Source of the DNA: an uncultured Veillonella sp.
GTDB taxonomy: Bacteria > Bacillota > Negativicutes > Veillonellales > Veillonellaceae
Direction: 5' to 3'
DNA length: 64,000 bases
NCBI RefSeq assembly: GCF_900545795.1
Contig: NZ_URAR01000007.1
Span: forward strand, 43,579-107,578
A model generated the notes under the pieces. It was not told the DNA's origin, ran no database searches, and was given only the letters and a program-made list of their open reading frames with translations. Numbering within the stretch: the stretch's first letter is position 1; every line of letters starts with the position of its first letter. Below, piece by piece: positions 50,289 to 60,600 of this stretch. The translations under genes were made by a program, and so were the position numbers.

Positions 50289-51590
50289 ATGCACACTATA
50301 AGAGACATAGCGTTGACTTTAGGTGTGACTGAAGCAACGATTAGAAAGAAATTAAAACTATTGAGTGTCCCTAAGGATACTAATGGTCGACTTATTATAA
50401 CTACAGACAAGTACATGGAGTTACTTTACAAATACTATCCTTCAATGTATGCTAAAGTTAGTCATACAGTAGTACCCCTTGTTAAACGAAAGGATAGTAA
50501 AAGCATGAACAAGGGGAAAATTCAAAGAGTAGTCCAAAGAAGTGGTAAGGTGTACTATTACATTCGACAGTTACCGATAGGTTACGATGAACATGGTAAT
50601 GTGATGTACGCTAAGACCAAACAAGGGTATAACTCAAAAGAGGAAGCAGAGTTAGCTAGAGCACAACTGATAGCTAGTCGTGATGAATCCATTGAGTTAT
50701 CTCTAGGAACTTACGTTAACTACTGCTCAAACTTCATAGAAAAACAAGAGTGGGCTGAAGGAACTAAAGTTGGTTATAGAGGTGTCTTAAAGAAGTACTT
50801 CAAACCATACTTCAAGAACACACAGATTAAAGACCTAACAGTGGCTAAACTTATGGGATTTGTCGAATCCATTACACTGAACCGACAAGGTTGCAGAGGA
50901 TTACTACAGACAACACTTAGGAAGCTCTACAGAACTGAAGTGATAACTAAAGACCTCTACAGCTATCTAGACTTCCCACGTGGATACAGAAGCCCTAAGA
51001 AGAAACGTAAGCCACTCACTAGACAGCAACTAGTTAAACTATTTGAATGGGTTAAGGGTCACAAATTAGAATACTTAATCCATCTACTGTTTAAATCAGG
51101 ATTGCGTATAGGTGAAGCCTTAGCACTCTATAATGATGAAGTAGAACTGCTAGAAGACGACTTAGTAGTCATAAACATTAATAGTTCTATAGGTATCGTT
51201 GGTAAAGGCTTATATGGTCGTAAGGCGACAAAGACATTGTCTAGTAAGCGTAAAACTTATGTTTACGATAGTTACTTGTGGCAACTCTTGAAGAAGAAAA
51301 AGGAAAGCAACACGACAAAATGGTTATGTGAAAACCGAAGTAAAGTTAGTCATTTGTCGTACACTAACGTCTATGATAACTTCATAAGACCTGCTAGAGA
51401 GGACTTAGGGTTTGAAGTATATCCACACTTAGCAAGACACACATTTATTTCTCACAGTTTAGCTAATGGTATTAAGCCTGAAGACATAGCTAAGCAGGTT
51501 GGGCACACTGATACGACAATGATTTATAAGGTCTATGGTAAATCTGTAGATGAACTGAAAGATAGCTACAGAAACTTTAGAATAATTTAA
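50289..51590 (+). CDS. int: Tyrosine recombinase integrase with N-terminal helix-turn-helix
   Basis: A 433-residue phage integrase. Catalytic residues are visible: Arg273 (SGLRIGEAL), His380 and Arg383 (HLARHTF), His406 (VGHTDTT) and Tyr416 (or Tyr413). Residues about 80-125 form an arm-binding domain and 135-235 a core-binding domain. The first 50 residues (IRDIALTLGVTEATIRKKLKLL) are an extra helix-turn-helix. An internal ATG at 50505 with GAAAGGA upstream could give a conventional integrase of 361 residues. It reads rightward toward the attachment site, with ATG 50289 behind GAAAGGTTGGCATT. Confidence 0.95.
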   Translation: MHTIRDIALTLGVTEATIRKKLKLLSVPKDTNGRLIITTDKYMELLYKYYPSMYAKVSHTVVPLVKRKDSKSMNKGKIQRVVQRSGKVYYYIRQLPIGYDEHGNVMYAKTKQGYNSKEEAELARAQLIASRDESIELSLGTYVNYCSNFIEKQEWAEGTKVGYRGVLKKYFKPYFKNTQIKDLTVAKLMGFVESITLNRQGCRGLLQTTLRKLYRTEVITKDLYSYLDFPRGYRSPKKKRKPLTRQQLVKLFEWVKGHKLEYLIHLLFKSGLRIGEALALYNDEVELLEDDLVVININSSIGIVGKGLYGRKATKTLSSKRKTYVYDSYLWQLLKKKKESNTTKWLCENRSKVSHLSYTNVYDNFIRPAREDLGFEVYPHLARHTFISHSLANGIKPEDIAKQVGHTDTTMIYKVYGKSVDELKDSYRNFRII

Positions 51591-51651
51591 GTACAATCTT
51601 AAGGTACAATCGTGGTCTACAAACCGCACAACCGTGGGAAAACACAACAAT

Positions 51652-51661
51652 TGTAGTGTAA
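51652..51661 (+). other. Candidate attR core
   Basis: TGTAGTGTAA, matching 11962-11971. Two GTACAATC sequences lie just inside, at 51592-51611, in the opposite orientation to the one near 12011. Tentative. Confidence 0.3.
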
Positions 51662-51719
51662 GCAGTTATATCATCATAAGATTGAACTAAAGAGCATAAG
51701 TAGATGCTATATAAGGCTT

Positions 51720-51743
51720 AGATTACAGTGTATGCTGTAATCT
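51720..51743 (+). promoter_or_regulatory. Palindromic hairpin upstream of the adhesin gene
   Basis: AGATTACAG and CTGTAATCT are perfect complements around TGTATG, followed by TGTGTTT. It could end integrase transcripts or regulate the adhesin. Confidence 0.5.
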
Positions 51744-51790
51744 TGTGTTTGAGAGTAAGATTGTGTGACAAGGAAGTGAGGTTTTACTTA

Positions 51791-54229
51791 ATGAAAGTTC
51801 AAAGTAAAAAAATGACAAAATTTGTTGCTGCTATGCTTGTTGGTGTAGTTGGTACTGGTTTGTATAGTGCTGATGCAGCAGGTTTAGCTGGTTCTTATGT
51901 AGGGATTGGTACAGCGCCAACAGATGCTACAGTCGTTAAGAGTGGTAGTGAATATAATGCGAAAGATATTGTGGGGTCAAGCAAACTTATTGACTATCGT
52001 CAAACAACAAATAGCCAAGGCAATGCATTTGAGCGTATTCCTACGAATAACAATGAGAATGGTGAAGGTGTAGACGGTACAGCTACAGCTAATGACAGCA
52101 GAAAAGGGATTGGCACTACAGCTATTGGTTTTGGTACATATGCATCTCGTGGATATGCTACAGCTATTGGCACTTACAGCAGTGCTATTGGTGGTAGTAC
52201 TGCTGTTGGCGCTGGTACATATGCAGGTCAATATAGCTCAGCTTTCGGTCGCAATGCGTATGCGAATAGCAAAGGGATTGCAGTAGGTGATGCTGCTCGT
52301 GCAGCAGATGGCTTAGCGATTGGTGTAGGGGCCTCTGCAGGGCAATTCTACAAATACATTCAAAGTAATGGTACTCAAAACCATGGTGCTATTATAAATA
52401 GCATTGCTATTGGTCCTGATGCGACTGCTGTAGGCGGTACAGCGATTGGCGCTAAAGCACAAACTAATAGTTTATATGGTGTAGCGTTAGGTCAAGGCTC
52501 TAAAGTTTCATACAATGGTGTGGCACTAGGTGTTAATGCACAGGTTACAGCTAAAGGCAATGGTGGCATTGCCTTAGGTACATCCAGTGTAGCTAATCGT
52601 GGGGCTGGTAAAATTGGTTATATGCCATTAGTTGATGGTGTTAAAGGTGAAGTAGCTGCTAATGACAGCCGTTTAGCTGAAGTAATGGGCTTAAGTGATG
52701 ACATTAAAAACTTTACTACTACATATGCAAACGAAATTTCAGAATATAATCAATTAAATAAAAAGTACAGTGACATTCAATCACAGCAAGAAGCTCAAAA
52801 ACAGATTATGATAGCCACTAAAGGCAATGATGATGCTGCTTATAAAGCTGCCAAAGCTGAATATGATAAATTAAGCAAAGAAGCTGTAGCAGCTACTGAT
52901 GCACGTAATGCGTGGACTGCATCCCATCAAGATTTCACGCAAGCTATGGCAAAGCAACAATCTGCATTAGCTGCTTTTAAAGCTACTGATGGTGCAGTTA
53001 GTGTTGGTTCTGATGCCTATGTTGATGCAAAAACTGGTAAAACAATTCAAAATACTCGCCAAATCATCAATGTAGCGGCTGGTACAGAAGATACGGATGC
53101 TGTTAACGTAGCACAATTAAAAGCAGTGGAAAAAACAACGGCAGATAAAGTGTCTAGCTTCACTGTAGGGAATGGCCCAAAAGCGGCTGAAGGTGAAGAG
53201 GCTCCAGCAACCATTACAGTAGATAATGAAAACACTCATTTTGATATTATGGGAGCTAATGGCAATATTACGACTGAAGTAGATCAAAATGGCCGTGCTA
53301 TTAAAGTTGGCTTAGCCAATACCCTAAACTTAGGCAGTAATGGCTCTATTTCCTTCGGTGATAATGGTACAAAATTAGATGGGAATGGATTAACTATCGT
53401 CAATGGACCATCTATTACTAATGATGGCATTAACGCCGGTGGTAAAACGATTACTAATGTAGGTAATGGTAGTATCGCTGCAGGCTCTAAAGATGCTGTA
53501 ACTGGTGGTCAAATTTACGAAGAAATTCAAAAGATTACTGGTGAAAATGGGGCGTTAAATGGTAAAGCTGATTCTAATTTAAGCAATATTACAGAAGCAG
53601 GTAAAACTGTAATCAATAATATTTCCACTGAAGCAGCTCAAAAAGCAGTAACAGTGAAGAGTGGCGATGCTTTTGTTAATGTAGAATTAAATGCAGCAGA
53701 AAAAGAAAAAGGTGTAAATCAGTATGATGTAAGCCTTAATAAAGATACATTGCGTGATGCCTTAGGTACTGGTAAAAATGAAGCTGGTAACAAAGATTTA
53801 GTTACTGGCGATACATTACATGAAGCCATTAGTAATGTTGTTGCTGGCCAAGCAAGTGATGAGCATATTACTAATTTAGCGCAAAAAGCAATTGATATTA
53901 AAGATGGTGAAAATACAACGGTTACATCTAAAACTGAAGATGGTGTAAAAACTTACCAAGTAAATGTATCTGATGAAGCAATTAAACCAGCTGTAAAACC
54001 TGAATTAGATCAAAAAGCAAATCTTGATGGCTCTAATTTAACTCCAGACGCTATTACTAATTGGAAAGATCAATTAGGGGTAACAAATGAAGTATCTGGT
54101 CTTAACAACCGAGTGGATGGCCTTGAAAGCAATGTGTCTAACTTAAATAACCGCGTTAACAAACTTGACCAACGCGTAGATAAAGTAGGTGCTGGTGCTG
54201 CGGCTCTTGCTGGAATTCAATCCAGATGA
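51791..54229 (+). CDS. Trimeric autotransporter adhesin, anchor lost by frameshift
   Basis: An 812-residue YadA-type adhesin from ATG 51791. It has a signal peptide (KKMTKFVAAMLVGVVGTGLYSADAA), AIG-type head repeats (about residues 100-270), a coiled-coil segment (NQLNKKYSDIQSQQEAQK), a neck INVAAGTEDTDAVNVAQL and stalk, then DQRVDKVGAGAAALAG at the start of the anchor. There it runs into IQSR and stops. Compared with the paralogue at 55062, about 14 bases are missing between GCTGG and AATTC, which shifts the frame and cuts off the barrel. The protein cannot be anchored unless the frame is restored. Confidence 0.85.
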   Translation: MKVQSKKMTKFVAAMLVGVVGTGLYSADAAGLAGSYVGIGTAPTDATVVKSGSEYNAKDIVGSSKLIDYRQTTNSQGNAFERIPTNNNENGEGVDGTATANDSRKGIGTTAIGFGTYASRGYATAIGTYSSAIGGSTAVGAGTYAGQYSSAFGRNAYANSKGIAVGDAARAADGLAIGVGASAGQFYKYIQSNGTQNHGAIINSIAIGPDATAVGGTAIGAKAQTNSLYGVALGQGSKVSYNGVALGVNAQVTAKGNGGIALGTSSVANRGAGKIGYMPLVDGVKGEVAANDSRLAEVMGLSDDIKNFTTTYANEISEYNQLNKKYSDIQSQQEAQKQIMIATKGNDDAAYKAAKAEYDKLSKEAVAATDARNAWTASHQDFTQAMAKQQSALAAFKATDGAVSVGSDAYVDAKTGKTIQNTRQIINVAAGTEDTDAVNVAQLKAVEKTTADKVSSFTVGNGPKAAEGEEAPATITVDNENTHFDIMGANGNITTEVDQNGRAIKVGLANTLNLGSNGSISFGDNGTKLDGNGLTIVNGPSITNDGINAGGKTITNVGNGSIAAGSKDAVTGGQIYEEIQKITGENGALNGKADSNLSNITEAGKTVINNISTEAAQKAVTVKSGDAFVNVELNAAEKEKGVNQYDVSLNKDTLRDALGTGKNEAGNKDLVTGDTLHEAISNVVAGQASDEHITNLAQKAIDIKDGENTTVTSKTEDGVKTYQVNVSDEAIKPAVKPELDQKANLDGSNLTPDAITNWKDQLGVTNEVSGLNNRVDGLESNVSNLNNRVNKLDQRVDKVGAGAAALAGIQSR

Positions 54230-54566
54230 TAAATTCTCCGCTTCTGTAGCTATGGGCAGCTACAAAGGTGAAGGGGCTGCTGCACTTGGTGGCTTCTATC
54301 GTCCAAATGCTGATACCATGTTCAGCATATCTAGCACAATCGGTGATGACCCAATGTTCAATATTGGTGTGTCCTTGAAATTTGGCGATAAAGGCGATGA
54401 CATTTACCGCAATGCCAATGCAACTAACATTAGTGCTTTAACTAATGAAGTAGCATCCTTAAAAGCTGAAAATAAAGGTCTTGCTGATCAAGTAGCTAGC
54501 CAAAAAGCTGAATTGGATAAACAACGCGAATTAATCCAACAATTAATTGCCAAAGTAGGTATGTAA
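54213..54566 (+). pseudogene. Detached anchor of the preceding adhesin
   Basis: The lost anchor: EFNPDDKFSASVAMGSYKGEGAAALGG, FYRPNADTMFSISS, DPMFNIGVSLKFG and the C-terminal coiled coil ending LIQQLIAKVGM. It has no start or ribosome-binding site, so it is not expressed by itself. With the 14-base deletion reversed it would complete the gene at 51791. Confidence 0.85.
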
Positions 54567-54625
54567 TCTACATAACTTTAGATAAAAACTTTCCAAGCGT
54601 AACAATCGAATAGTATATTCTTAAT

Positions 54626-54663
54626 AAAAATGCTTACCATATCAGTGGTAAGCATTTTTTATA
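54626..54663 (+). terminator. Terminator after the broken adhesin
   Basis: AAAATGCTTACCA and TGGTAAGCATTTT pair around TATCAG, with a T-run. It would still end the original transcript. Confidence 0.88.
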
Positions 54664-55061
54664 TATAGAACGTTATTTACGAGGAGTAGATTATAAATAG
54701 AATCAAAATGTAATGAGATTATATCTAAAAGGTACAATTACTTTAATAAACATAAATTTTGTGGATAAGTAAAATTATTCAATTTATTTATTGATTTAAT
54801 AAATCAAAAGTGTTAATATTACCGGTAATTGAGGCGATTGTTGAAATAATATTTAGTTTTTTGTTTTGGGAGTATTAAAAGCGTACCAAAGTAGTCCTTG
54901 ATAAGGATTCAAAATGAATGTAATATGAAGAGTATAGGTAATATTAATTGTACTTAGAGGGGGAATGTATTTTAGCTTCATCCGGAGCTAGCAAGTTTTT
55001 AAAGATGTAAAAAGTTTATTACTTACAGGTTTGATTTTTTGTAATGTTAGGGAGACAAATT
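54664..55061 (+). other. Intergenic region before the next adhesin
   Basis: About 400 AT-rich bases with no gene; presumably the promoter and leader of the adhesin at 55062. No clear promoter could be chosen. Confidence 0.5.
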
Positions 55062-57113
55062 ATGAGTAAGTTTCATTTAGAAAAAACTACAAAATCCAAG
55101 AAATATTCTTATTATACACTACTAGCAGTGGCAGCTTTAGTAGGTAGTGTAGCATCGGGTGTTACTAGTGCGGCAGGCCCGCTTAAAGGTACTAGTCTTA
55201 TTTTAGGAGATCAAGAAGGTCATAAAAATACAGCACAAGCTACATATAAAGACCAGGTAAGTACGGCTATAGGCTTTGATAATGTAGCAATTAATAATGG
55301 TACTTCCATCGGCTATAACAACAATAGTAATACATCCGCTGTTGCCATTGGTCATGATAATATAGCACATAATTCAGGCACTGCTATTGGTAATGATTCC
55401 ATCGCTATTGGTGGTATCTCCATTGGTTCTAAGGCAAAGACTGGTATTAGTAATATATCAATATCTCCTACACACCCAAATAAATATTTTACAGCACCAA
55501 ATTCAATTGCCTTAGGGAATGAAGCAAGCTCAATGTCAGGCACTGCCATAGGGTATAAGAGCCAATCTAATGAATATGGTCTAGCCATTGGTGAAGAAGC
55601 TAAGGCTCTTTATGGTGGAGATGCTTTTGGTAATTCTGCAAGAACTGAACGCGCTCAATTTTCATTAATGCGCCAAGAAGGTGTAGCGTTAGGCAATAAC
55701 TCTGTTGCTGATAGAGGATTCGGTTCCATTGGTTATGTTCCATTATCTGAAAATAGCCCCGCTAGTTTAGAAAACTCTATGGCACGCGATTTCGCTTTGG
55801 CTGAGCAAACAGGGAATGCTAAGACGCAAGAAGTAGTAAAAGCTTTTTATGATACATATGGGGCACAATATGAAGAGTATGAAAAGACTTTTAAAGAATA
55901 TGAAGATAACTATGTAGCGGTCTATGAACAAAGAGAGAAGATGAATAGAACAACATATGCCTCTGAAGAAGCTCGCCAAAAGGATTTGGCTGTTCTACTT
56001 GACAGAGAGGCAGCTGTGAAATCTTCTATTGATAAACTAAATGAGTTAGAAAAATCTGGCATTAAAAGACCGTTAATTGAAAAAGACAATTATTTAGGAA
56101 CATGGAAAGCTACGGGTGGTGCTGTTAGTGTGGGCCGTGCCACTCAATATGATGAAACTGGAAAGCAAACCGTTGGGCCAATTACACGTCAAATTACTAA
56201 TGTAGCAGCAGGTACAGAAGATACTGATGCGGTTAATGTAGCACAATTAAAAGTTGTAGCTGATGAAACAGCAAAAAAAGCAAATCTTGATGCAAGTAAT
56301 ATTACACCTGATCAAGTTAATAAATGGCAAGTAGCATTAGGTATTAATCAAAATACAGTAGGCAATGTTGATGCTATTACTTTATCAGAAGGTAAGAATG
56401 TAGATATTAACACTACATACAATGATGAGAAAACACAGGTTAATTATGAAATTTCTGTAGAGGACAGTGCAATTAAAGGGGCTGTTATGCCAGAAGTTGA
56501 CAAAAAACTAGATACTAAAGCAGATCGTGATGCGTCTAACTTAACAGCTGTAGATGTTAATAATTGGAAAGAAACTTTAGGTGTTAACAGTATCTCCAAT
56601 AATGTATCTGGCTTGCAAGACCAAGTGAATGGTTTAGATACTCGTGTGAATAAGTTAGGCGAACGCGTAGATAAAGTAGGTGCCGGCGCTGCTGCTCTTG
56701 CTGGTTTACATCCATTAGAGTTCAATCCAGATGACAAATTCTCTGCTGCAGTAGCTATGGGTAGCTATAAAGGGCAAGGTGCTGCCGCACTTGGTGGATT
56801 CTATCGTCCAAATGCTGACACTATGTTCAGCGTGTCCAGTACACTTGGGGATGAAACAATGTTCAACATTGGTTTATCCTTGAAATTTGGCGACAAAGGC
56901 GATGATATTTATTGCAATGCTAAAGCAACTAATATTAGTGCATTAGCAGATGAAGTAGCTTCCTTAAAAGCTGAAAATAAAGAGCTTGCTACTCAAGTAG
57001 CTGCTCAAAAAGTTGAAAACCAAGGTCTTGCTAATCAAGTAGCAACTCAACGCGCTGAATTAGAACAACAACGTGAATTAATCCAAAAATTAATTGCTAA
57101 AGTTGGTGTGTAA
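55062..57113 (+). CDS. Trimeric autotransporter adhesin, intact, short
   Basis: A 683-residue YadA-family adhesin; ATG 55062 behind AGGGAGACAAATT, preferred over 55044. Signal peptide with KSKKYSYYTLLAVAALVGSV, a small head of AIG repeats, a long charged coiled coil (about residues 255-330), a neck ITNVAAGTEDTDAVNVAQL, a second short stalk, then the anchor GAGAAALAGLHPLEFNPDDK with VAMGSYKGQGAAALGGFYRP. A coiled-coil tail of about 60 residues (LKAENKELATQVAAQK) follows the barrel. A Cys replaces Arg in DDIYCNA relative to the paralogues. Confidence 0.93.
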   Translation: MSKFHLEKTTKSKKYSYYTLLAVAALVGSVASGVTSAAGPLKGTSLILGDQEGHKNTAQATYKDQVSTAIGFDNVAINNGTSIGYNNNSNTSAVAIGHDNIAHNSGTAIGNDSIAIGGISIGSKAKTGISNISISPTHPNKYFTAPNSIALGNEASSMSGTAIGYKSQSNEYGLAIGEEAKALYGGDAFGNSARTERAQFSLMRQEGVALGNNSVADRGFGSIGYVPLSENSPASLENSMARDFALAEQTGNAKTQEVVKAFYDTYGAQYEEYEKTFKEYEDNYVAVYEQREKMNRTTYASEEARQKDLAVLLDREAAVKSSIDKLNELEKSGIKRPLIEKDNYLGTWKATGGAVSVGRATQYDETGKQTVGPITRQITNVAAGTEDTDAVNVAQLKVVADETAKKANLDASNITPDQVNKWQVALGINQNTVGNVDAITLSEGKNVDINTTYNDEKTQVNYEISVEDSAIKGAVMPEVDKKLDTKADRDASNLTAVDVNNWKETLGVNSISNNVSGLQDQVNGLDTRVNKLGERVDKVGAGAAALAGLHPLEFNPDDKFSAAVAMGSYKGQGAAALGGFYRPNADTMFSVSSTLGDETMFNIGLSLKFGDKGDDIYCNAKATNISALADEVASLKAENKELATQVAAQKVENQGLANQVATQRAELEQQRELIQKLIAKVGV

Positions 57114-57189
57114 AAAGTAGATTTAATAATAGGTAGATAAATACTTATAAATTAAAATTTTAGATGGACTATAATTCATCATGATTATA

Positions 57190-57230
57190 GGACCACTTGT
57201 AAGAAAAAATTACAGGTGGTCCTTTTTTTT
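57190..57230 (+). terminator. Terminator after the short adhesin
   Basis: GGACCACTTGTAA and TTACAGGTGGTCC form a strong stem around GAAAAAA, followed by eight T. Confidence 0.92.
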
Positions 57231-57677
57231 ACTTAATAGAATGAAAATTAAATTAAATATTCAAATTGAATTTAACATTATATATAAATATTATTTGATA
57301 ATAAAAAAGAGTGATATTGAAGTGTATGATGTAAGGTTATGCAAAAGTAGCATAAATAAAGTGTAATTAAGCAATTGACTAAATAAATTTAAATAATATA
57401 CACTACTGGTTGGAATAATGAATTATTCATTAAATAATAAATTAATAGTTATTTAGATTTTATTTAATGACCTATTCATTTACTAATAAAACACAGGAGG
57501 CTGATAGAAGTTTTAATATAGGGTGAATAGTTATATTTAAAAATTTTCCTATTAGTTACTTTTGTTATGGAAGGGATATAATGCATAAAATTTTACGGTA
57601 TAAAGTTTATGCATTAATTAACCAAACCAGTTTTGTATTATTTGTTTTGTTGATTTATCAGAAGGCGGTATTATTTT
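57231..57677 (+). other. Intergenic region before the large adhesin
   Basis: About 450 very AT-rich bases. The only open frame (57581-57784) overlaps the adhesin start and looks fortuitous. Presumably the promoter region; nothing else seen. Confidence 0.5.
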
Positions 57678-60600
57678 ATGGCTTTAAACAAAGAACGAAA
57701 AGCTCTTTCAAAGTTAGTTGCCACTTTATTAGTTGGCGGTATCGGCTCCACTTTATTAACTATGCCAGTAGAGGCAGCTGTTGATGGTTCGTATACAGGT
57801 GTTAATTCTACAGCAGAGATTTATGGAAATACTAAAATTATTAAAAATGGAGATCAATATGCAACAGCAGATAATGATGCTAAAACATATATTGATTATA
57901 GATTAGATAGTAATAAGCAAGCCACTCACAATATTAATGGTGAGGGTGCTACAGGCCATATGTCTACAGCGATTGGTTATGATGCGAGAGCAACTAATGA
58001 TTTTACTACAGCAGTTGGCTCTAATTCATACGCCTATATGCGTAGTACGTCTTTCGGGGCTAATTCATACTCTTTAGAGGACTCTGTTGCGATAGGCTTA
58101 GGCACTTATGCAGGAACAAAGTCTGTCACCTTAGGTAATGGCAGTCGTTCTCTGTTTCAAAGTATTGCAATTGGTAACCGTGCTGTAGCTGGTAATTTTA
58201 AAGAGAATATTGATTCTTCTAGTCCAACTGGCGGCTCTAATGCAGCATCTATTGCCATTGGTAATAATACATTCTCCTATGGTGGGATTGTATTAGGACA
58301 TAATGCGACTACACTTCAACAAGGGATTGCCATTGGCACGAGTGCTAATACAATTAGAAATGGTGTTGCTATCGGCTCTATATCAAGAACAAAGACCGCT
58401 GATGGTGTAGCTTTGGGCGGATATGCAACAGCCGATCGAGCAGCAAATGTTAGAGGCTATGTTCCATTTGTTTTTGAAGGAGAAAGCGCAACGACTACGG
58501 CTGAAGATAATAAAAAGTTTATCGAAGCTGTAGGGGAGAAGAATCCTGTATTTATGTCAAATAAATCAGCTGTCAGTGTAGGTAGTGACAATGAATATAA
58601 TGCTTCAGGCGGCATCATGACCGCAGGCATGCTTACACGTCAGATTACCTATGTAGCAGCTGGTTCAGCTGATACCGATGCAGTGAACGTAGCGCAGCTT
58701 AAATTAGTAGCCAATAAAGTGGCTGAAAATGAAGCGGCTATTGCCAATAATACATTGGAATATGTATCTATTAAGTCCATCGAAGCAGGGAACAAAGCGA
58801 ATGATGGCGTTCAGGGTGTAGACTCTATCGCTATTGGGCCAAATGCTACAGCTACACAGGAATTAGGCACAGCATTAGGCGCTAATACGGCGGCTACAGG
58901 TATTAGTGCTACTGCCATCGGTGAATCGGCAAAGGCAGAAGACTTAGGTGCCACAGCATTAGGCGCTTTATCTGAAGCAACTGCATCGGGCTCTGCTGCA
59001 TTAGGTAACAAGGCAAAAGCTAAAGGCATTGGTGCCACTGCTGTTGGTGTAGAAGCAGAAGCCAATGAGACAGGCGCTTTGGCAGTAGGAAATCTGGCCA
59101 AAGCAACAGCTCAAAATGCAACCGCTATTGGTATTCAGGCTAATGCAGAAGGCTTACAATCAGTAGCTCTTGGTGGGCAAGCTAATAGCAAAGGTGTACA
59201 CTCTTTGGCATTTGGTTCTCAAAGCTTAGCAACAGGAACCCAAGATATTGCTATCGGTACTACCGCTAATACATTAGGCGCAGGAAACTCTATTGCCATT
59301 GGTACAAAGGCGGCCACTTTAGCTCAATCTTCAGTTGCTATTGGTCCATCAGCTAAAACTAATGTATATTATTCTGTAGCACTTGGACAATCAGCTAATA
59401 CTAATGGCGGTTTTGGTACTGCTGTAGGGGCTTATGCAGCAGCTGGTGGTGACTCTGGCGTAGCTTTAGGTAACCGTGCAGTAAGTCGTGGTTATCAAGC
59501 AGTTTCTCTAGGCTCATTCTCTAATAGCTATGGATATCGTGCAGTGTCTGTAGGTTCACAAGCATCTTCAAATGGAACAAGTGCTACGGCCCTTGGTGAA
59601 CGTGCTGAGGCGCCAGCGCGAGAAGGGGTTGCTTTAGGTGGTTTCTCTGTAGCAAAAACAGAAGCTGGTGAACTAGGTTATGACTTAGTGCGTGGCTCTG
59701 CTTTAGATACAGCTAGTGATATTGCCGGTTTAACTGATGCAGAAAAAGCTAAAGTAAGTGAGTTAGCACCAAAGGTTGCGGCGCTCAAAGCTGATTATAT
59801 TGCTAAAGAAGCAGCATATAATAGTCGCATAGCGAAATTAAATTCTGAGTTAACAACAGCAAGAAACTCTTTAGTAACGGCTACAACAGATGAGGCAAAA
59901 GCGGATTTAAATCAGAAAATTGCAGATTTAACTAAAGAACGTAGCAATTTAGAGGCGGCTATTAATACGGCACGCAATACTTATGTAAATAGTGATGATT
60001 TTACAGAGTACGCAAAACTAGTATCTGCTTGGGAAGCTACTAGTGGTGCTGTATCTGTAGGTGATAGCGACTCAGGTATTACTCGCCAAATTACGAATGT
60101 AGCGGCTGGTACTTTAGATACAGATGCAGTAAATGTAGCTCAGCTTAAACGAGTAAAAGAGGCTATTGATGAAGTAGGTAGTACTCATACTGAGCTTAGA
60201 GTTAATGATACTGCATTAGAAGCAGGCGAAAATGGTGCTTATGGCGATTATGTTGATAGTAATGGTCTATCTGTTGGTGTTAAAGAGGATAATGGCAAGA
60301 AGATTTATGATATAAAACTTAGCAACAATATTACAGCTGGTATACCAGGTAAAGATGGCGAGCCAGGTCAAGCTGGAAGCATTGGTATTGTTGGACCTGT
60401 AGGCGAAAATGGCGAAAATGGAATTGTTAAAATCGAAGTAAAACCAGGCACGCCAGGTGTTAATGGCCAAGATGGAGAGACAATCATTCGCATTGTTTAT
60501 GAAACTGGTGAAACTGACGCTGAAGGTAATCCAGTTGTTACCGAAGTAGCTACTTTAGAAGATGGTCTAAAGTTTGCTGGTGATGATAATAAAGTAATTG

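Larger units (their letters stand above)
11962..51661 (+). mobile_element. Integrated T7-like (autographivirus-type) temperate prophage
   Basis: Between two adhesin loci lies a complete T7-type genome of about 39.7 kb, close to T7's 39.9 kb, with polymerase, replication, head, tail, internal virion, lysis and terminase genes in T7 order on the plus strand. Beyond the T7 plan it has a tyrosine integrase at the right end and a leftward RHH-repressor region at the left end. No core gene is obviously broken, apart from a self-splicing-type intron in the large terminase gene, so it may be inducible. The exact ends are uncertain. They are set here by a ten-base direct repeat (11962-11971 and 51652-51661) lying outside candidate integrase arm sites; a conservative extent is about 12,300-51,600. 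Confidence 0.9.

Noticed and set aside
51590..51790. tRNA gene as the integration target
   Set aside because: No tRNA-like cloverleaf or T-loop sequence was found at either end of the prophage.
57581..57784. 67-codon frame just before the large adhesin
   Set aside because: It overlaps the adhesin signal peptide in another frame, and the product looks like translated AT-rich leader.
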